NCBI RefSeq assembly: GCF_036320965.1
Contig: NC_092225.1
Coordinates: 78,981,113-79,045,112, forward strand
Length of the DNA stretch: 64,000 nt
Direction: 5' to 3'
Source of the DNA: Panulirus ornatus
Taxonomy: Eukaryota; Arthropoda; Malacostraca; Decapoda; Palinuridae
Both the position numbers and the translations under genes were made by a program. Each line of letters opens with the position of its first letter. Position 1 is the first letter of the stretch. Under the pieces are notes generated by a model. That model was not told the DNA's origin and did not search any database. It worked only from the letters and a program-made list of their open reading frames with translations. Shown here piece by piece: positions 48,722 through 61,580 of the stretch.

Positions 48722-48760
<39 letters not shown>
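48720..48760. repeat. (CA)n-(TA)n microsatellite
   Basis: Short compound tract just before a family-C copy. Confidence 0.95.
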
Positions 48761-48763
48761 TAT

Positions 48764-48905
48764 ACCTGGGGATAAGGGAGAAAGAACACTTCCACGTATT
48801 CCCTGCGTGTTGTAGAAGGCGACTAAAAGGGAAGGGAGCGGGGGGCTGGGAATCCTCCCCTCTCGTTTTTTTTTTTTTCATTATTATTATTTTCCAAAGG
48901 AAGGA
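48764..48905 (+). mobile_element. Family C SINE-like element, 3' part replaced
   Basis: Starts CCTGGGGATAAGGGAGAAAG and runs to TTTTCCAAAGGAAGGAACA, where family-B sequence takes over. The tail block is missing from this piece. Confidence 0.85.
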
Positions 48906-49107
48906 ACATGGTGATTGTCCAAAACATGTTTTGGACAATCACATGTTTACCAAATGGCGTCCTAGCTTCGTCTCTTCGATGTATATCAACTGACTTATAT
49001 TCCTCTCTTGTGTCTCCCCTGATGATGTGATTATTACACGAAAGTGCACTTGGGAACTTTTCGTGTTTCATTTTCCCCGTGGACTCATAGGAATATCTTG
49101 ATCACGC
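48906..49107 (+). repeat. Family B hammerhead-bearing repeat, full leader
   Basis: Longest family-B copy: a perfect 32-bp palindrome at 48911-48942, then ACCAAATGGCGTCCTAGCTT, hammerhead, TTTCCCCGTGGACTCATAGG and ATCTTGATCACGCG, joining family C at a shared GCGTG. Confidence 0.85.
49015..49055 (+). ncRNA. Candidate type I hammerhead ribozyme, core intact
   Basis: Identical in all paired and core positions to the 18.5 kb copy: TCCC 49015-49018, CTGATGA 49019-49025, extra T, GTG-ATTATTA-CAC, GAA, AGTGCACT, T, GGGA 49052-49055. Confidence 0.7.
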
Positions 49108-49294
49108 GTGTCGTAGAAGGCGACTAAAAGGGGAGGGAGCGGGGGGCTGGAAATCCTCCCCTCTCGTTTTTTTTTTTAATTTTCCAAAAGAAGGAACAGA
49201 GGGGGCCAGGTGAGGATATTCCAAAAAAGGCCCAGTCCTCTGTTCTTAACGCTACCTCGCCAACGCGGGAAATGGCAAATAGTTTAAAAGAAAG

Positions 49295-49308
<14 letters not shown>
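49105..49308 (+). mobile_element. Family C SINE-like element, 5' replaced
   Basis: Begins inside family C at GCGTGTCGTAGAAGGCGACT and continues to CGCTACCTCGCCAACGCGGG, AAATGGCAAATAG and an A-rich tail. Confidence 0.88.

Positions 49309-49376
<68 letters not shown>
49309..49376. repeat. (TA)n microsatellite
   Basis: Tail-side TA tract of family C. Confidence 0.98.
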
Positions 49377-49379
<3 letters not shown>

Positions 49380-50760
49380 CTACTAGAAGAATGTCGGGAA
49401 AAAATGTTACAGAGCAAGGTGGTGCCATAATGAAAACAAAGATTGAGAAACACTGATATAGATGATAAAGTACCATTTGAAGACCTTAAATTTCCGGCTA
49501 AGATTCATCCGCCGGAAGGGTCAAACAAGCAATGAATACGTAAATGGCCCTAGAATCATCTTAAAACATCTGATGATGTTCAAGTTATTTCTACTGCTGG
49601 TTCCAAAATGGCACTGATAGCAGTCGATATGCCTTAGGCCAAAGAATCAGCCAACCAACCAAACGTCAAAACAAAGAAACTACATTTTCTTTACAACCAA
49701 AGCAGTGACTACGCTTACATTTTCATAACGATTCTTATTTCCCAAATTTTGATTACTTAAAAAAAAAAAAATTGTCAATGTGTTGACCCAAAATGTCTGA
49801 GCTAAACTTCGTTGCAATACTGATCTAAATCTCTAGCGCTGTTGTGATGATATTTTCTTTCTTGCAAATCATGGAAAATTTACTGTAGTACAGTACCTTT
49901 TTCAATTCCCATTTTGTTCTTTTTGATATGGATACGTGTAAGCCACATTTCCCAAGTTCAAGTTATATCGTGTTTCACTTTGCGAAAGCATAAAAAAAAA
50001 AAGCATTGTCGATTTCATGCAACTTCCGATATTCACGCTTAGGGTTCTCAGCTCTTATAATTATATTACACACATTTGAAATATATTTAGAATCCATTTT
50101 CATTCAGCAGGTGATTCACACAGTGTTTCTGATCAACGAGTGCTCTTGTGGCAGATAGCGTTAATGAGAATATAGGGTTTGTGTCAGTATTTTTGTCGGG
50201 GGCCCCGTACCGCACATGCCTATAGCCGGCCATGAAAACACTAGTTTTGAAACAAGAGACACCGAGGACATATACAAAATTAACATGGTTGTACGCTACA
50301 TGTTTACAGTCTACCCCTGCTGGGCCCCAGCCCCGCTCTGGGAGGAACCAGAGAACCATATTTATCCATAACTAAGGATCTATGTGGTAGCGTACAGGGT
50401 GAAGTAGCGTACAGAGTGAAAAGTTGCAAGTCAACTTACCTCGGTTTGCAACCCACTGACCTCACCTGACCAGCCCACCGCGGCACCACGTGCTCGCCAA
50501 CGCCTCCCCCACAAGCCTGGTGTGTCAACCATGAAATAAACTGTAAAGCAAAGTTTTGGGTTCAGGAAAAATAAAGAAAAAAATAAAGGTGGTGAAACTA
50601 AAATATTTCTAAAACGACTCAGAAATAAAAATACAAATGTTTCCAACAGAGAATTAACCAAAATGTTTATGGATTAACAAAAATTAGGAATAAGTTAATT
50701 ATCGCTTTCCCTAGTGGGCCTACATGAAAGGATCAGTATGCATGCTTTTAACAAAAACTA
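49380..50760. other. Single-copy sequence
   Basis: No recognised gene or element. Confidence 0.4.
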
Positions 50761-50761
50761 G

Positions 50762-50763
<2 letters not shown>

Positions 50764-50841
<78 letters not shown>
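50764..50841. repeat. (TA)n microsatellite
   Basis: Isolated TA tract without a recognised adjacent element. Confidence 0.98.
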
Positions 50842-50842
<1 letters not shown>

Positions 50843-50844
50843 CA

Positions 50845-52620
50845 TATAAGTGAACTCCAATCCCAATATGTTATCAGCTTTCTATTTCCCTTCCTAGTTC
50901 ACTCTCAGCAAAGAAACGAATGAGACACCATTAACTATTTACATCAACTAAGAGGCGTAACCAAGAAAGCTTCAGCATACAGTTATGAAATTTCATAACT
51001 TCTAAAATGAGACAAACTTGAAAAAGAAAGTGCTATGAATACAAAAATCTTTTTGATATTTGAAGGTTTCCGAGAACTGATTCAAGAAAAACTAGCATAA
51101 CCATTCAAATTTTTTCGCAATCAGTCCTACGTTACTAAGAGAGCCTGTCCTTGCCTACCTACATGACCCTATGTAAATTTACTATTAATCCCCTGAATAA
51201 CAATATACGACAATGGAGCTTAACCGGTACCTTCTTTGGCCATCATATTCTAGGTAGTATCGTAGGGTTCCAGGTCTCACAAAGCCATTCAAAGATATTA
51301 CGGTCATACTCAAAGGGGTTACTTTAAATGAATAATAACATATCAATTCAGTAATTTCACAGCTAACAATCATCACAATAAGTCCTAGTAAAATTATGTG
51401 ATTATACCAACCTCAGAGAAGAATGTGCCAAAAATACTAGTTACCAGGGATAACTTAATTTCCTTGGGCTACTTTATTAATCGATTTTTCTGATAACTTT
51501 AGGGGTCAATTGATCTGATGCTAGAAAAAAGTGAAATATCCAGTGAATGCACTATCCCGCATCGACTCCTCCTTCCTGAATTGAACCCCACAAAGTTTAT
51601 ATGGATCAGTACATCAAGGAAATGTGGGGTTGTATATAATCAATTTCGTTAAAGTAAGGCATTGTTCCAACCTAGGATAGCATAAACTGCTTAGGTTAGC
51701 TTTAGTTTGGGCTCTCGGCTAGCATAAAATACCTAGGATAGGTTTCCTTAAGGTATCCTTAGGGTAAACAAATGCCGTAACAGCGTGCAAGGATGTTTTA
51801 AATCACTGAACAAGGTGAAACGTTTCTTGAACACTGACGATTACCAGCTTCCACTTGAAACATATAAACTTAAGATACAATAAAATATGGAGCAAGCTGA
51901 GGTCACCTGTTATGCCGTTTCACAAAACAAAATCGGTTATCTATCGTCGGACACACACTTCTCTAACAAGTAGGGTATTGGACTGCTTTATCTTTTTTTT
52001 TTTTTTTTTGCATATTAAACGTCCAACAGTGATCATGCAAGGCGAAAACTAGCAGCTAATCGAAATATTTCAAGAATTACAAGAAGCATTTTTGCAACTC
52101 AATAAATAAAACATGAGGGAAGCGAAACACAGCATGCGTAAAGCAATCAAAATTCCATTATATAAAGCATTTGACAATTATTTTGCTCCAGCAACACGTC
52201 AAAACCGAAATCAATACAAATATTTGATATAAATTATCAAAAAACGTATGAAAGAAATATATCCAATGGTCTTCACTGGTCTTCTGCCCTAACAGCTACA
52301 GTGCTGCTGGGGTGGGTCGCTGGTCGACCAAGCTAGTTGGATGCCGCAGTCCGCAGGCCCACGTAAACCCCACATCCAGGTTGGTCTGTATAATTTTTCC
52401 ATGAAAATTAAATATGTTTCTTTTCTTCCCAGCTGATTTATCTCTTTATCGATAATTAAAACAATTCTTCAGTATGAAAAAAAAAATAATCCCGATATTA
52501 AACGCGCTCAGAGTAAATAATTTTTCCTTAGTTGCCTTTTCCAATGTTAATATAATTTCTAGCTCCTTACACATCTTCAAAATATATCGTAATATAAAGA
52601 CAACGTTTTCAACTTGTGTG
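50845..52620. other. Single-copy sequence
   Basis: No recognised gene. A 63-codon minus-strand ORF at 51185-51376 reads smoothly but no splice-site pair or domain supports it as an exon. Confidence 0.4.
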
Positions 52621-52623
52621 TGC

Positions 52624-52624
<1 letters not shown>

Positions 52625-52668
<44 letters not shown>
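52625..52668. repeat. (TA)n microsatellite
   Basis: Tail-side TA tract of RTE copy 12. Confidence 0.97.
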
Positions 52669-55477
<2,809 letters not shown>

Positions 55478-55740
55478 TTGTTGTCTTTTCCTAGCGCTAC
55501 CTCGCGCGCGCGTGGGGAGGGGGGGGAGGGCTGTTTTTCATGTGTGGCGCATACACACCCACGAGGAAGGGCTAGGAAAAGACAAGAAGGCCACATTCGT
55601 TTACACTCAGTCTCTAGCTGTCATGCGTAATGCACCGAAATCACAGCTTCCTTTCCACATCCAGGCCCCAGAGACTTTTCCATGGTTTACCACAGACGCT
55701 TCACATGCCCTGAGTCAATCCACTGACAGCACGTCAATAT
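55478..55740. repeat. Inverted pair of RTE long-3'UTR fragments
   Basis: 55478-55555 is the plus-strand UTR module (TTTGTTGTCTTTTCCTAGCG, CTACCTCGCGCGCG). 55568-55740 is the same module in minus orientation (CTAGGAAAAGACAAGAAGGC, GCATGCGTAATGCACCG antisense equivalents, CAGACGCTTCACATGCCC). Together they form a hairpin-capable structure flanked by (TA)n. Confidence 0.8.
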
Positions 55741-55754
55741 ACATACATACATAC

Positions 55755-55756
<2 letters not shown>

Positions 55757-55819
<63 letters not shown>
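55757..55819. repeat. (TA)n microsatellite
   Basis: TA tract between the RTE UTR hairpin and the Penelope-like inverted pair. Confidence 0.98.
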
Positions 55820-55822
<3 letters not shown>

Positions 55823-55882
55823 GTAAAATCACACCTCAGTAGTTCATACAATTTCATCTAACATGTAAATTTTCTATACATG

Positions 55883-55927
55883 TGGCACGATATGTTTCGA
55901 GGATACAATCCACCTCATCAGGTGCCA
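55883..55927 (-). ncRNA. Hammerhead-like motif in the left arm, probably decayed
   Basis: Minus strand: TGGCAC, CTGATGA, GGTGGATTGTATCCTC, GAA, ACATAT, C, GTGCCA. Helix I is a perfect 6-bp pair. Helix II has a mismatch and helix III has lost its second pair (C-A). Confidence 0.6.
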
Positions 55928-56039
55928 GCACTTAGTTATCTAAACCCCAACATTACCCTTTATTCCCGCCGTCCAACTAATCGGTATAGACCAAGCACTG
56001 TCTGCTTTGTCTGGCAGTAACCGTTGTAAGGGAGAGTGA

Positions 56040-56258
56040 TTAAGGGTGGATCACGTGACCTGGGTAGTTGGATGTGTCCTGAACAACTTTGTTTTCGTTT
56101 TTTGTCAATTCTCTCGTAATGATTTGGTTAATGCTAGGATGGGCTTTCAAATTGCGTGGGGACAAAGTAAAGTTCTTAATATTAGCAATCAAGACAGATT
56201 CAATGATGTTGCGTGTGGCATAACCCCATCTGCTGATTATGCCACTCGCAACAACCAT
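56040..56258 (-). pseudogene. Penelope-like GIY-YIG C-terminus, left arm
   Basis: 72-codon minus-strand ORF fragment: WGYATRNIIESVLIANIKNF, TLSPRNLKAHPSINQIITRE, then VVQDTSNYPGHVIHP*. It keeps the glutamate of the ESVLI motif, expected to be catalytic in GIY-YIG nucleases. The rest of the nuclease and the reverse transcriptase are absent. Confidence 0.6.
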
Positions 56259-56411
56259 AAAACTGTCTTAATTGCTAACACTAAGAACTTTAATTTATCC
56301 CCAGGGAATTCTAAAGCCCATCCTAGCCTTAACCAAATAATTAGGAGAGAATTGACAAAATACGAAAACAAAACAAAAAAAAAGTTTCAGGACACACCCA
56401 CCTACCTATGA
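56223..56411 (+). pseudogene. Penelope-like GIY-YIG C-terminus, right arm
   Basis: Plus-strand counterpart inside ORF 56046-56411: YATRNNHKTVLIANTKNFNL, SPGNSKAHPSLNQIIRRELT. The catalytic-type glutamate is changed (ESVLI to KTVLI), and an A-run shifts the frame after YENK. The upstream part of the ORF is antisense of the left arm. Confidence 0.6.
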
Positions 56412-56610
56412 AAGAACTGACAATACACGAAAGCAAAAAAAGTTGTTCAGGCCACATCCAGCTACCCAGGTCAACCCAGGGCACGTGATCCCCCCTTACT
56501 CTCCCTTACAACGGTTACTGCTAGACAAAGCAGACAGTGCTTGGACTATACCGATTGGTGTTGGCCGGCGGGAATCAAGTGTGCTGTTCGGAGTCAAATA
56601 ACTTATGTAC

Positions 56611-56655
56611 TGGCACCTGATGATGTGCATTGTATCCACGAAACATGTCGTGTCA
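56611..56655 (+). ncRNA. Candidate type I hammerhead ribozyme in the right arm
   Basis: Helix I TGGCAC (56611-56616) with GTGTCA (56650-56655), six pairs including one G-U. CTGATGA 56617-56623, extra T624, helix II GTG/CAC (625-627, 637-639). GAA 640-642, helix III AC/GT (643-644, 647-648) with loop AT, and C649 before the predicted cleavage site. It has the same extra U as family B. Confidence 0.7.
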
Positions 56656-56744
56656 CATGTATAGAAAAATTACATACTGAATAAAATTGCATGAACTCCT
56701 ATTGAAGTGCGACTCCACCTTCATACTATCATCACGGACTAGTG

Positions 56745-56746
<2 letters not shown>

Positions 56747-56820
<74 letters not shown>
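56747..56820. repeat. (TA)n microsatellite
   Basis: TA tract at the 5' truncation point of RTE copy 14; TAGATATCTGG at the joint gives microhomology to TA. Confidence 0.98.
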
Positions 56821-56822
<2 letters not shown>

Positions 56823-57594
56823 TATCTGGGAGTGGATCTGTCAGCGGATGGAACCATGGAAGCGGAAGTGGATCATAGGGTGGGGGAGGGGGCGACAATT
56901 TTGGGAGCCTTGAAAAATGTGTGGAAGTCGAGAACATTATCTCGGAAAGCAAAAATGGGTATGTTTGAAGGAATAGTGGTTCCAACAATGTTGTATGGTT
57001 GCGAGGCGTGGGCTATGGATAGAGTTGTGCGCAGGAGGATGGATGTGCTGGAAATGAGATGTTTGAGGACAATGTGTGGTGTGAGGTGGTTTGATCGAGT
57101 AAGTAACGTAAGGGTAAGAGAGATGTGTGGAAATAAAAAGAGCGTGGTTGAGAGAGCAGAAGAGGGTGTTTTGAAATGGTTTGGGCACATGGAGAGAATG
57201 AGTGAGGAAAGATTGACCAAGAGGATATATGTGTCGGAGGTGGAGGGAACGAGGAGAAGAGGGAGACCAAATTGGAGGTGGAAAGATGGAGTGAAAAGGA
57301 TTTTGTGTGATCGGGGCCTGAACATGCAGGAGGGTGAAAGGAGGGCAAGGAATAGAGTGAATTGGAGCGATGTGGTATACAGGGGTTGACGTGCTGTCAG
57401 TGGATTGAATCAAGGCATGTGAAGCGTCTGGGGTAAACCATGGAAAGCTGTGTAGGTATGTATATTTGCGTGTGTGGACGTATGTATATACATGTGTATG
57501 GGGGGGGGGGGGGTGGTTGGGCCATTTCTTTCGTCTATTTCCTTGCGCTACCTCGCAAACGCGGGAGACAGCGACAAAGTATAATAAATAAAAT

Positions 57595-57598
<4 letters not shown>
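56818..57598 (+). pseudogene. RTE-clade LINE copy 14: C-terminal region and short 3' UTR, open frame
   Basis: Plus strand, truncated at RYLGVDLSADG. Uninterrupted from 56821 to 57389 (YGCEAWAMDRVV, GRPNWRWKDGVKRILCDRG, RVNWSDVVYRG*). The 3' UTR ends with CGCTACCTCGCAAACGCGGG and AAGTATAATAAATA. It is nearly identical to the copy at 59.5 kb and therefore young. Confidence 0.95.

Positions 57599-57687
<89 letters not shown>
57599..57687. repeat. Compound (TA)n-(TG)n microsatellite
   Basis: TA to 57645, then TG to 57687. Confidence 0.98.
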
Positions 57688-57689
<2 letters not shown>

Positions 57690-57690
<1 letters not shown>

Positions 57691-58480
57691 TTGAAGACGC
57701 CCTAGTGTAAATTAAAAAAATTTCTTTTGGATATAAACGATACTTTCAGAACAATTATTCAATGGACCATACAGTTCTGAAAATAAAGCTTTACTTATCG
57801 CAGCAATTTCTTCTCAATATGACCTACTAATGCTTCTAAACTTTCCGAATCCTAACCTTTGTTAAAGAATACAATCACATTTCAAGATATAAATAGGGTT
57901 CTCTGGTCTAAAAATGTAGCATGGTGTCACCTTTACCATTACGATCCTAAATATACCTGGACAGTATCAATATTGTACCAGGTCACCACAATTAAGCTAA
58001 CTATTTTCTATTGTTGAAGGTACACTATTTTTCAAACGACTGTCCATGAAAGTCAAAACTCTTAAAGCCGCCACCACCTTGGCACGACGATGCAATCCTC
58101 GAGCATACGCCCATGATGGCATGTCCTTTAACCTCAACCCTGGGGCTGCTCAAACATCAGGCAATCACGCCCAAAAAGTTGCACGGACTTGCTGTAGGGT
58201 TGCAGTATGCTCCCAGATCGTATCTTCGGCCGCAATATGTAAAAGACGGGAAAGGCCAGTCTTTCGTCATTGGGATTCTCCAAGCAAAGTACACCCGTGC
58301 CACCAGCCTTACCTTATTAGGTCAGTCCACAACTCCCTGTACAATACAGTTTTACCTGAAATGAAAGAGAAAAGAAGTCATTTCTCCATATATGAAATGT
58401 GTCATAGAAAAAAAAGTTTACATACGAGAGGAAATTCATGTATTCACAATTATAAGGGAAAAATATGTGGTGCGAGTTGA
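57690..58480. other. Single-copy sequence
   Basis: Two overlapping ORFs (58046-58480, 58113-58364) show no domain or splice evidence. Confidence 0.4.
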
Positions 58481-58915
58481 TTAAATCATAAGAAGGGAAG
58501 AAAGTGAAGTTGTAGTAAGAAGAATGCGATTGAGAGAACTGAAGAGGATTTGCTGAAATGTTTTAGAAAGATGGAGAGAATGAGTGAGGAATGGTTGACA
58601 ACGAGGATATATCTGTAAAATGTGAAGGAAATTGAAGATGGAACACAGGAAGGTAAAAGGCATGCACAGGATAGAGTGAAATGGAACGAAGTGATATACA
58701 AGGGCCAATGTGCTGTCAATGGACCAAAACAAGGCTTGTGAAGCGGCCGGAGAAGCCATGGAAAGGGTGTGTGGGGTTAGTTGTAGCTAGGGGGTTGTAG
58801 TTTTAGTACATTTCATATGACAGTAATAGAATGTATGAAGGCGAATGCTGCCTTTATTCATCTGTTCTTGATGCTACCTCACTAACACAAGAAACTGCAA
58901 ACATATGAAGCAGGA
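58481..58915 (+). pseudogene. Ancient RTE 3'-end relic
   Basis: Plus strand: GAGAGAACTGAAGAGGATTT, AGAATGAGTGAGGAA, AGGATATATCTGTAAAATGT, TGTGCTGTCAATGGACC and GCTACCTCACTAACACAAGA follow the RTE C-terminus and 3' UTR with heavy divergence. Confidence 0.75.
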
Positions 58916-58921
58916 AGGTAT

Positions 58922-58934
<13 letters not shown>

Positions 58935-59005
<71 letters not shown>
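58935..59005. repeat. (CA)n-(TA)n microsatellite
   Basis: Short CA then a long TA tract, followed by a T-run. Confidence 0.98.
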
Positions 59006-59008
<3 letters not shown>

Positions 59009-59012
59009 TCTT

Positions 59013-59140
59013 TTTTTTTTTTTAATTTTCCAAAAGAAGGAACAGAGAAGAGGTCCAGGTGAGGATATTCCCTCAAGGGCCCAGTCCTCTGTTCTTAATG
59101 CTACCTCGCTGTCGCGGGAAATGGCGAATAGTATGAAAAA

Positions 59141-59148
<8 letters not shown>
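59013..59148 (+). mobile_element. Family C SINE-like element, 5' truncated
   Basis: Starts in the internal T-run / CCAAAAGAAGGAACAGAG and ends CGCTACCTCGCTGTCGCGGG, AAATGGCGAATAG, A-run. Confidence 0.87.

Positions 59149-59171
<23 letters not shown>
59149..59171. repeat. Short (TA)n
   Basis: Links the tail of one family-C copy to the 5' end of the next. Confidence 0.95.
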
Positions 59172-59173
<2 letters not shown>

Positions 59174-59404
59174 CCCTGGGGATAGGGGAGAAAGAATACT
59201 TCCCACGTATTCCCTGCGTGTCGTAGAAGGCGACTAAAAGGGGAGGGAGCGGGGGGCTGGAAATCCTCCCCTCTTTTTTTTTTTTTTTTTAATTTTCCAA
59301 AAGAAGGAACAGAGAAGGAGGCCAGGTGAGGATATTCCCTCAGAGGCCCAGTCCTCTGTTCTTAACGCTACCTTGCTAACGCGGGAAATGGCGAAGTTTG
59401 AAAG

Positions 59405-59406
<2 letters not shown>
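59172..59406 (+). mobile_element. Family C SINE-like element, full length
   Basis: Best family-C copy: CCCTGGGGATAGGGGAGAAA, CTTCCCACGTATTCCCTGCG, TCGTAGAAGGCGACTAAAAG, GCTGGAAATCCTCCCCTC, T-run, GAACAGAGAAGGAGGCCAGG, TTCTTAACGCTACCTTGCTA, ACGCGGGAAATGGCGAAG, then A/T-rich tail. About 235 bp, no ORF. Confidence 0.92.

Positions 59407-59450
<44 letters not shown>
59407..59450. repeat. (TA)n microsatellite
   Basis: TA tract between family C and the 5' truncation of RTE copy 15. Confidence 0.98.
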
Positions 59451-59454
<4 letters not shown>

Positions 59455-60443
59455 GGGATGAGAGAGCTTGGGAAGTGAGTCAGTTGTTGTTCGCTGATGA
59501 TACAGCGCTGGTGGCTGATTCATGTGAGAAACTGCAGAAGCTGGTGACTGAGTTTGGTAAAGTGTGTGGAAGTAGAAAGTTAAGAGTAAATGTGAATAAG
59601 AGCAAGGTTATTAGGTACAGTAGGGGTGAGGGTCAAGTCAATTGGGAGGTGAGTTTGAATGGAGAAAAACTGGAGGAAGTGAAGTGTTTTAGATATCTGG
59701 GAGTGGATCTGTCAGCGGATGGAACCATGGAAGCGGAAGTGGATCATAGGGTGGGGGAGGGGGCGAAAATTTTGGGAGCCTTGAAAAATGTGTGGAAGTC
59801 GAGAACATTATCTCGGAAAGCAAAAATGGGTATGTTTGAAGGAATAGTGGTTCCAACAATGTTGTATGGTTGCGAGGCGTGGGCTATGGATAGAGATGTG
59901 CGCAGGAGGATGGATGTGCTGGAAATGAGATGTTTGAGGACAATGTGTGGTGTGAGGTGGTTTGAGCGAGTGAGTAACGTAAGGGTAAGAGAGATGTGTG
60001 GAAATAAAAAGAGCGTGGTTGAGAGAGCAGAAGAGGGTGTTTTGAAATGGTTTGGGCACATGGAGAGAATGAGTGAGGAAAGATTGACCAAGAGGATATA
60101 TGTGTCGGAGGTGGAGGGAACGAGGAGAAGAGGGAGACCAAATTGGAGGTGGAAAGATGGAGTGAAAAAGATTTTGTGTGATCGGGGCCTGAACATGCAG
60201 GAGGGTGAAAGGAGGGCAAGGAATAGAGTGAATTGGAGCGATGTGGTATACAGGGGTTGACGTGCTGTCAGTGGATTGAATCAAGGCATGTGAAGCGTCT
60301 GGGGTAAACCATGGAAAGCTGTGTAGGTATGTATATTTGCGTGTGTGGACGTATGTACATGTGTATGGGGGGGGGGGGGGTTGGGCCATTTCTTTCGTCT
60401 GTTTCCTTGCGCTACCTCGCAAACGCGGGAGACAGCGACAAAG

Positions 60444-60478
<35 letters not shown>
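59451..60478 (+). pseudogene. RTE-clade LINE copy 15: FADD box to poly(A), open frame
   Basis: Plus strand, truncated at VGDERAWEVSQ. Open to the natural C-terminus at 60260: LLFADDTALVADS, KVIRYSRGEG, FRYLGVDLSADG, YGCEAWAMDRDV, GRPNWRWKDGVKKILCDRG, RVNWSDVVYRG*. The upstream codons of that frame are TA repeat. Short 3' UTR and a poly(A) of about 30 (60447-60478). Long A-tail and open frame suggest recent insertion. Confidence 0.95.
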
Positions 60479-60541
<63 letters not shown>

Positions 60542-60580
60542 TAGATAGATAGATATATACATGTGTGTGTGTGTGTGTTT
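60479..60580. repeat. (TA)n, (GATA)n and (TG)n compound microsatellite
   Basis: TA to 60537, four AGAT units, then TG to about 60578. Confidence 0.97.
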
Positions 60581-61580
60581 AAAGGGAGAAAAACTGGAGA
60601 AAGTGAAGTGTTTTAGATTTCTGGGAGTGAATTTAGCACAGGATGGAACCATAGAAGCAGAAGTTAGTCACAGGGTGGGGAAGGGATCGAAAATTCTGAG
60701 TGTTGAAAAATATGTGGAAGTCGAGAACATTATCTCGGAAAGCAAAAATGGGTATGTTTGAAGGAATAGTGGTTCCGACAATGTTATATGGTTGCGAGGC
60801 GTGGGCTATAGATAGAGTTGTGCGGAGGAGGGTGGATGTGTTGGAAATGAGATGTTTGAGGACTATATGTCATGTGAGGTGGTTTGATCGAGTTAGTAAT
60901 GAAAGGGTAAGAGAGATGTGTGGTAATAAAAAGAGTGTGGTTGAGAGAGCAGAAGAGGGTGTATTAAAATGGGTAGGTCACATGGAGAGAATGAATGAGG
61001 AAAGATTGACAAAGGATACATGTGTCAGAGGTGGAGGGAACGAGAAGTGGGAGATCAAATTGGAGGTGGAAGGATGGAGTGAAAAAGATTTTGAGGGATC
61101 GGGGCCTGAACATGCAGGAGAGTGAAAAGCGTGCAAGGAATAGAGTGAATGGAACTATGTGGTATACAACGGTCGACGTGCTGTCAATGGACTGAACCAG
61201 GGCACGTGAAGCGTCTGGGGTAAATCATAGAAAGTTTTGTGGGGCCTGGGTGTGGAAAGGGAGCTGTGGTTTCGGTGCATTATACATGACAGCTAGAGGC
61301 TGAGTGTGAACGAATGTGGTTTTTGTTGCCTTTTCCTAGCGCTACCTCGCGCGCGTGCGGGGGGGGGGGGGGGGGGGTCATTTCATGTGTGGCAGGGTGG
61401 CGGCAGGAATGGATGAAGACACCATGTATGAATATGTACATGTGTATATATGTATACGTCTGTGTATGTATATGTATGTATGCGTTGAAATGTATAGGTA
61501 TGTATATGTGCGTATGTGGCGTGTATGTACATACATGTATACTGTGGTAGGGTTTGGCCATTCTTTCGTCTGTTTCCTTG
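60581..61580 (+). pseudogene. RTE-clade LINE copy 16: C-terminal region and long 3' UTR
   Basis: Plus strand, truncated at KGEKLEKVKCFRFLGVNLA. Blocks 60561-60761 and 60700-61125 (YGCEAWAIDRVV, WFDRVSNERVREMCGNKK) are separated by a 1-base deletion near 60700. The long UTR has the extra module (CGCTACCTCGCGCGCGTG then a G-run) and is cut at TTTCGTCTGTTTCCTTGG, joining the next copy. Confidence 0.92.

Larger units (their letters stand above)
55820..56721. mobile_element. Inverted (head-to-head) pair of 5'-truncated Penelope-like element 3' ends
   Basis: Two arms of about 400 bp, reverse complements of each other with scattered mismatches, meet at a centre near 56222-56236 (GCGTGTGGCATAA / TTATGCCACTCGC). 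Moving outward, each arm reads a C-terminal protein segment, a stop, CCGTTGTAAGGGAGAGT-related sequence, GACAAAGCAGACAGTGCTTG, a hammerhead-like motif, and an end near AAGGTG. The protein segment (right arm ATRNNHKTVLIANTKNFNLS, left arm ATRNIIESVLIANIKNFTLS, then KAHPSxNQII.REL) resembles the end of the GIY-YIG endonuclease of Penelope-like elements (conserved E, N and LS/SPG). The family call is inference from this motif plus the hammerheads. Confidence 0.7.

Noticed and set aside
51185..51376. Possible host exon on the minus strand
   Set aside because: Reads smoothly but I found no matching splice-site pair or recognisable family.
58046..58480. 144-codon ORF possibly a host gene
   Set aside because: No domain, no splice signals, and an overlapping frame is equally open.
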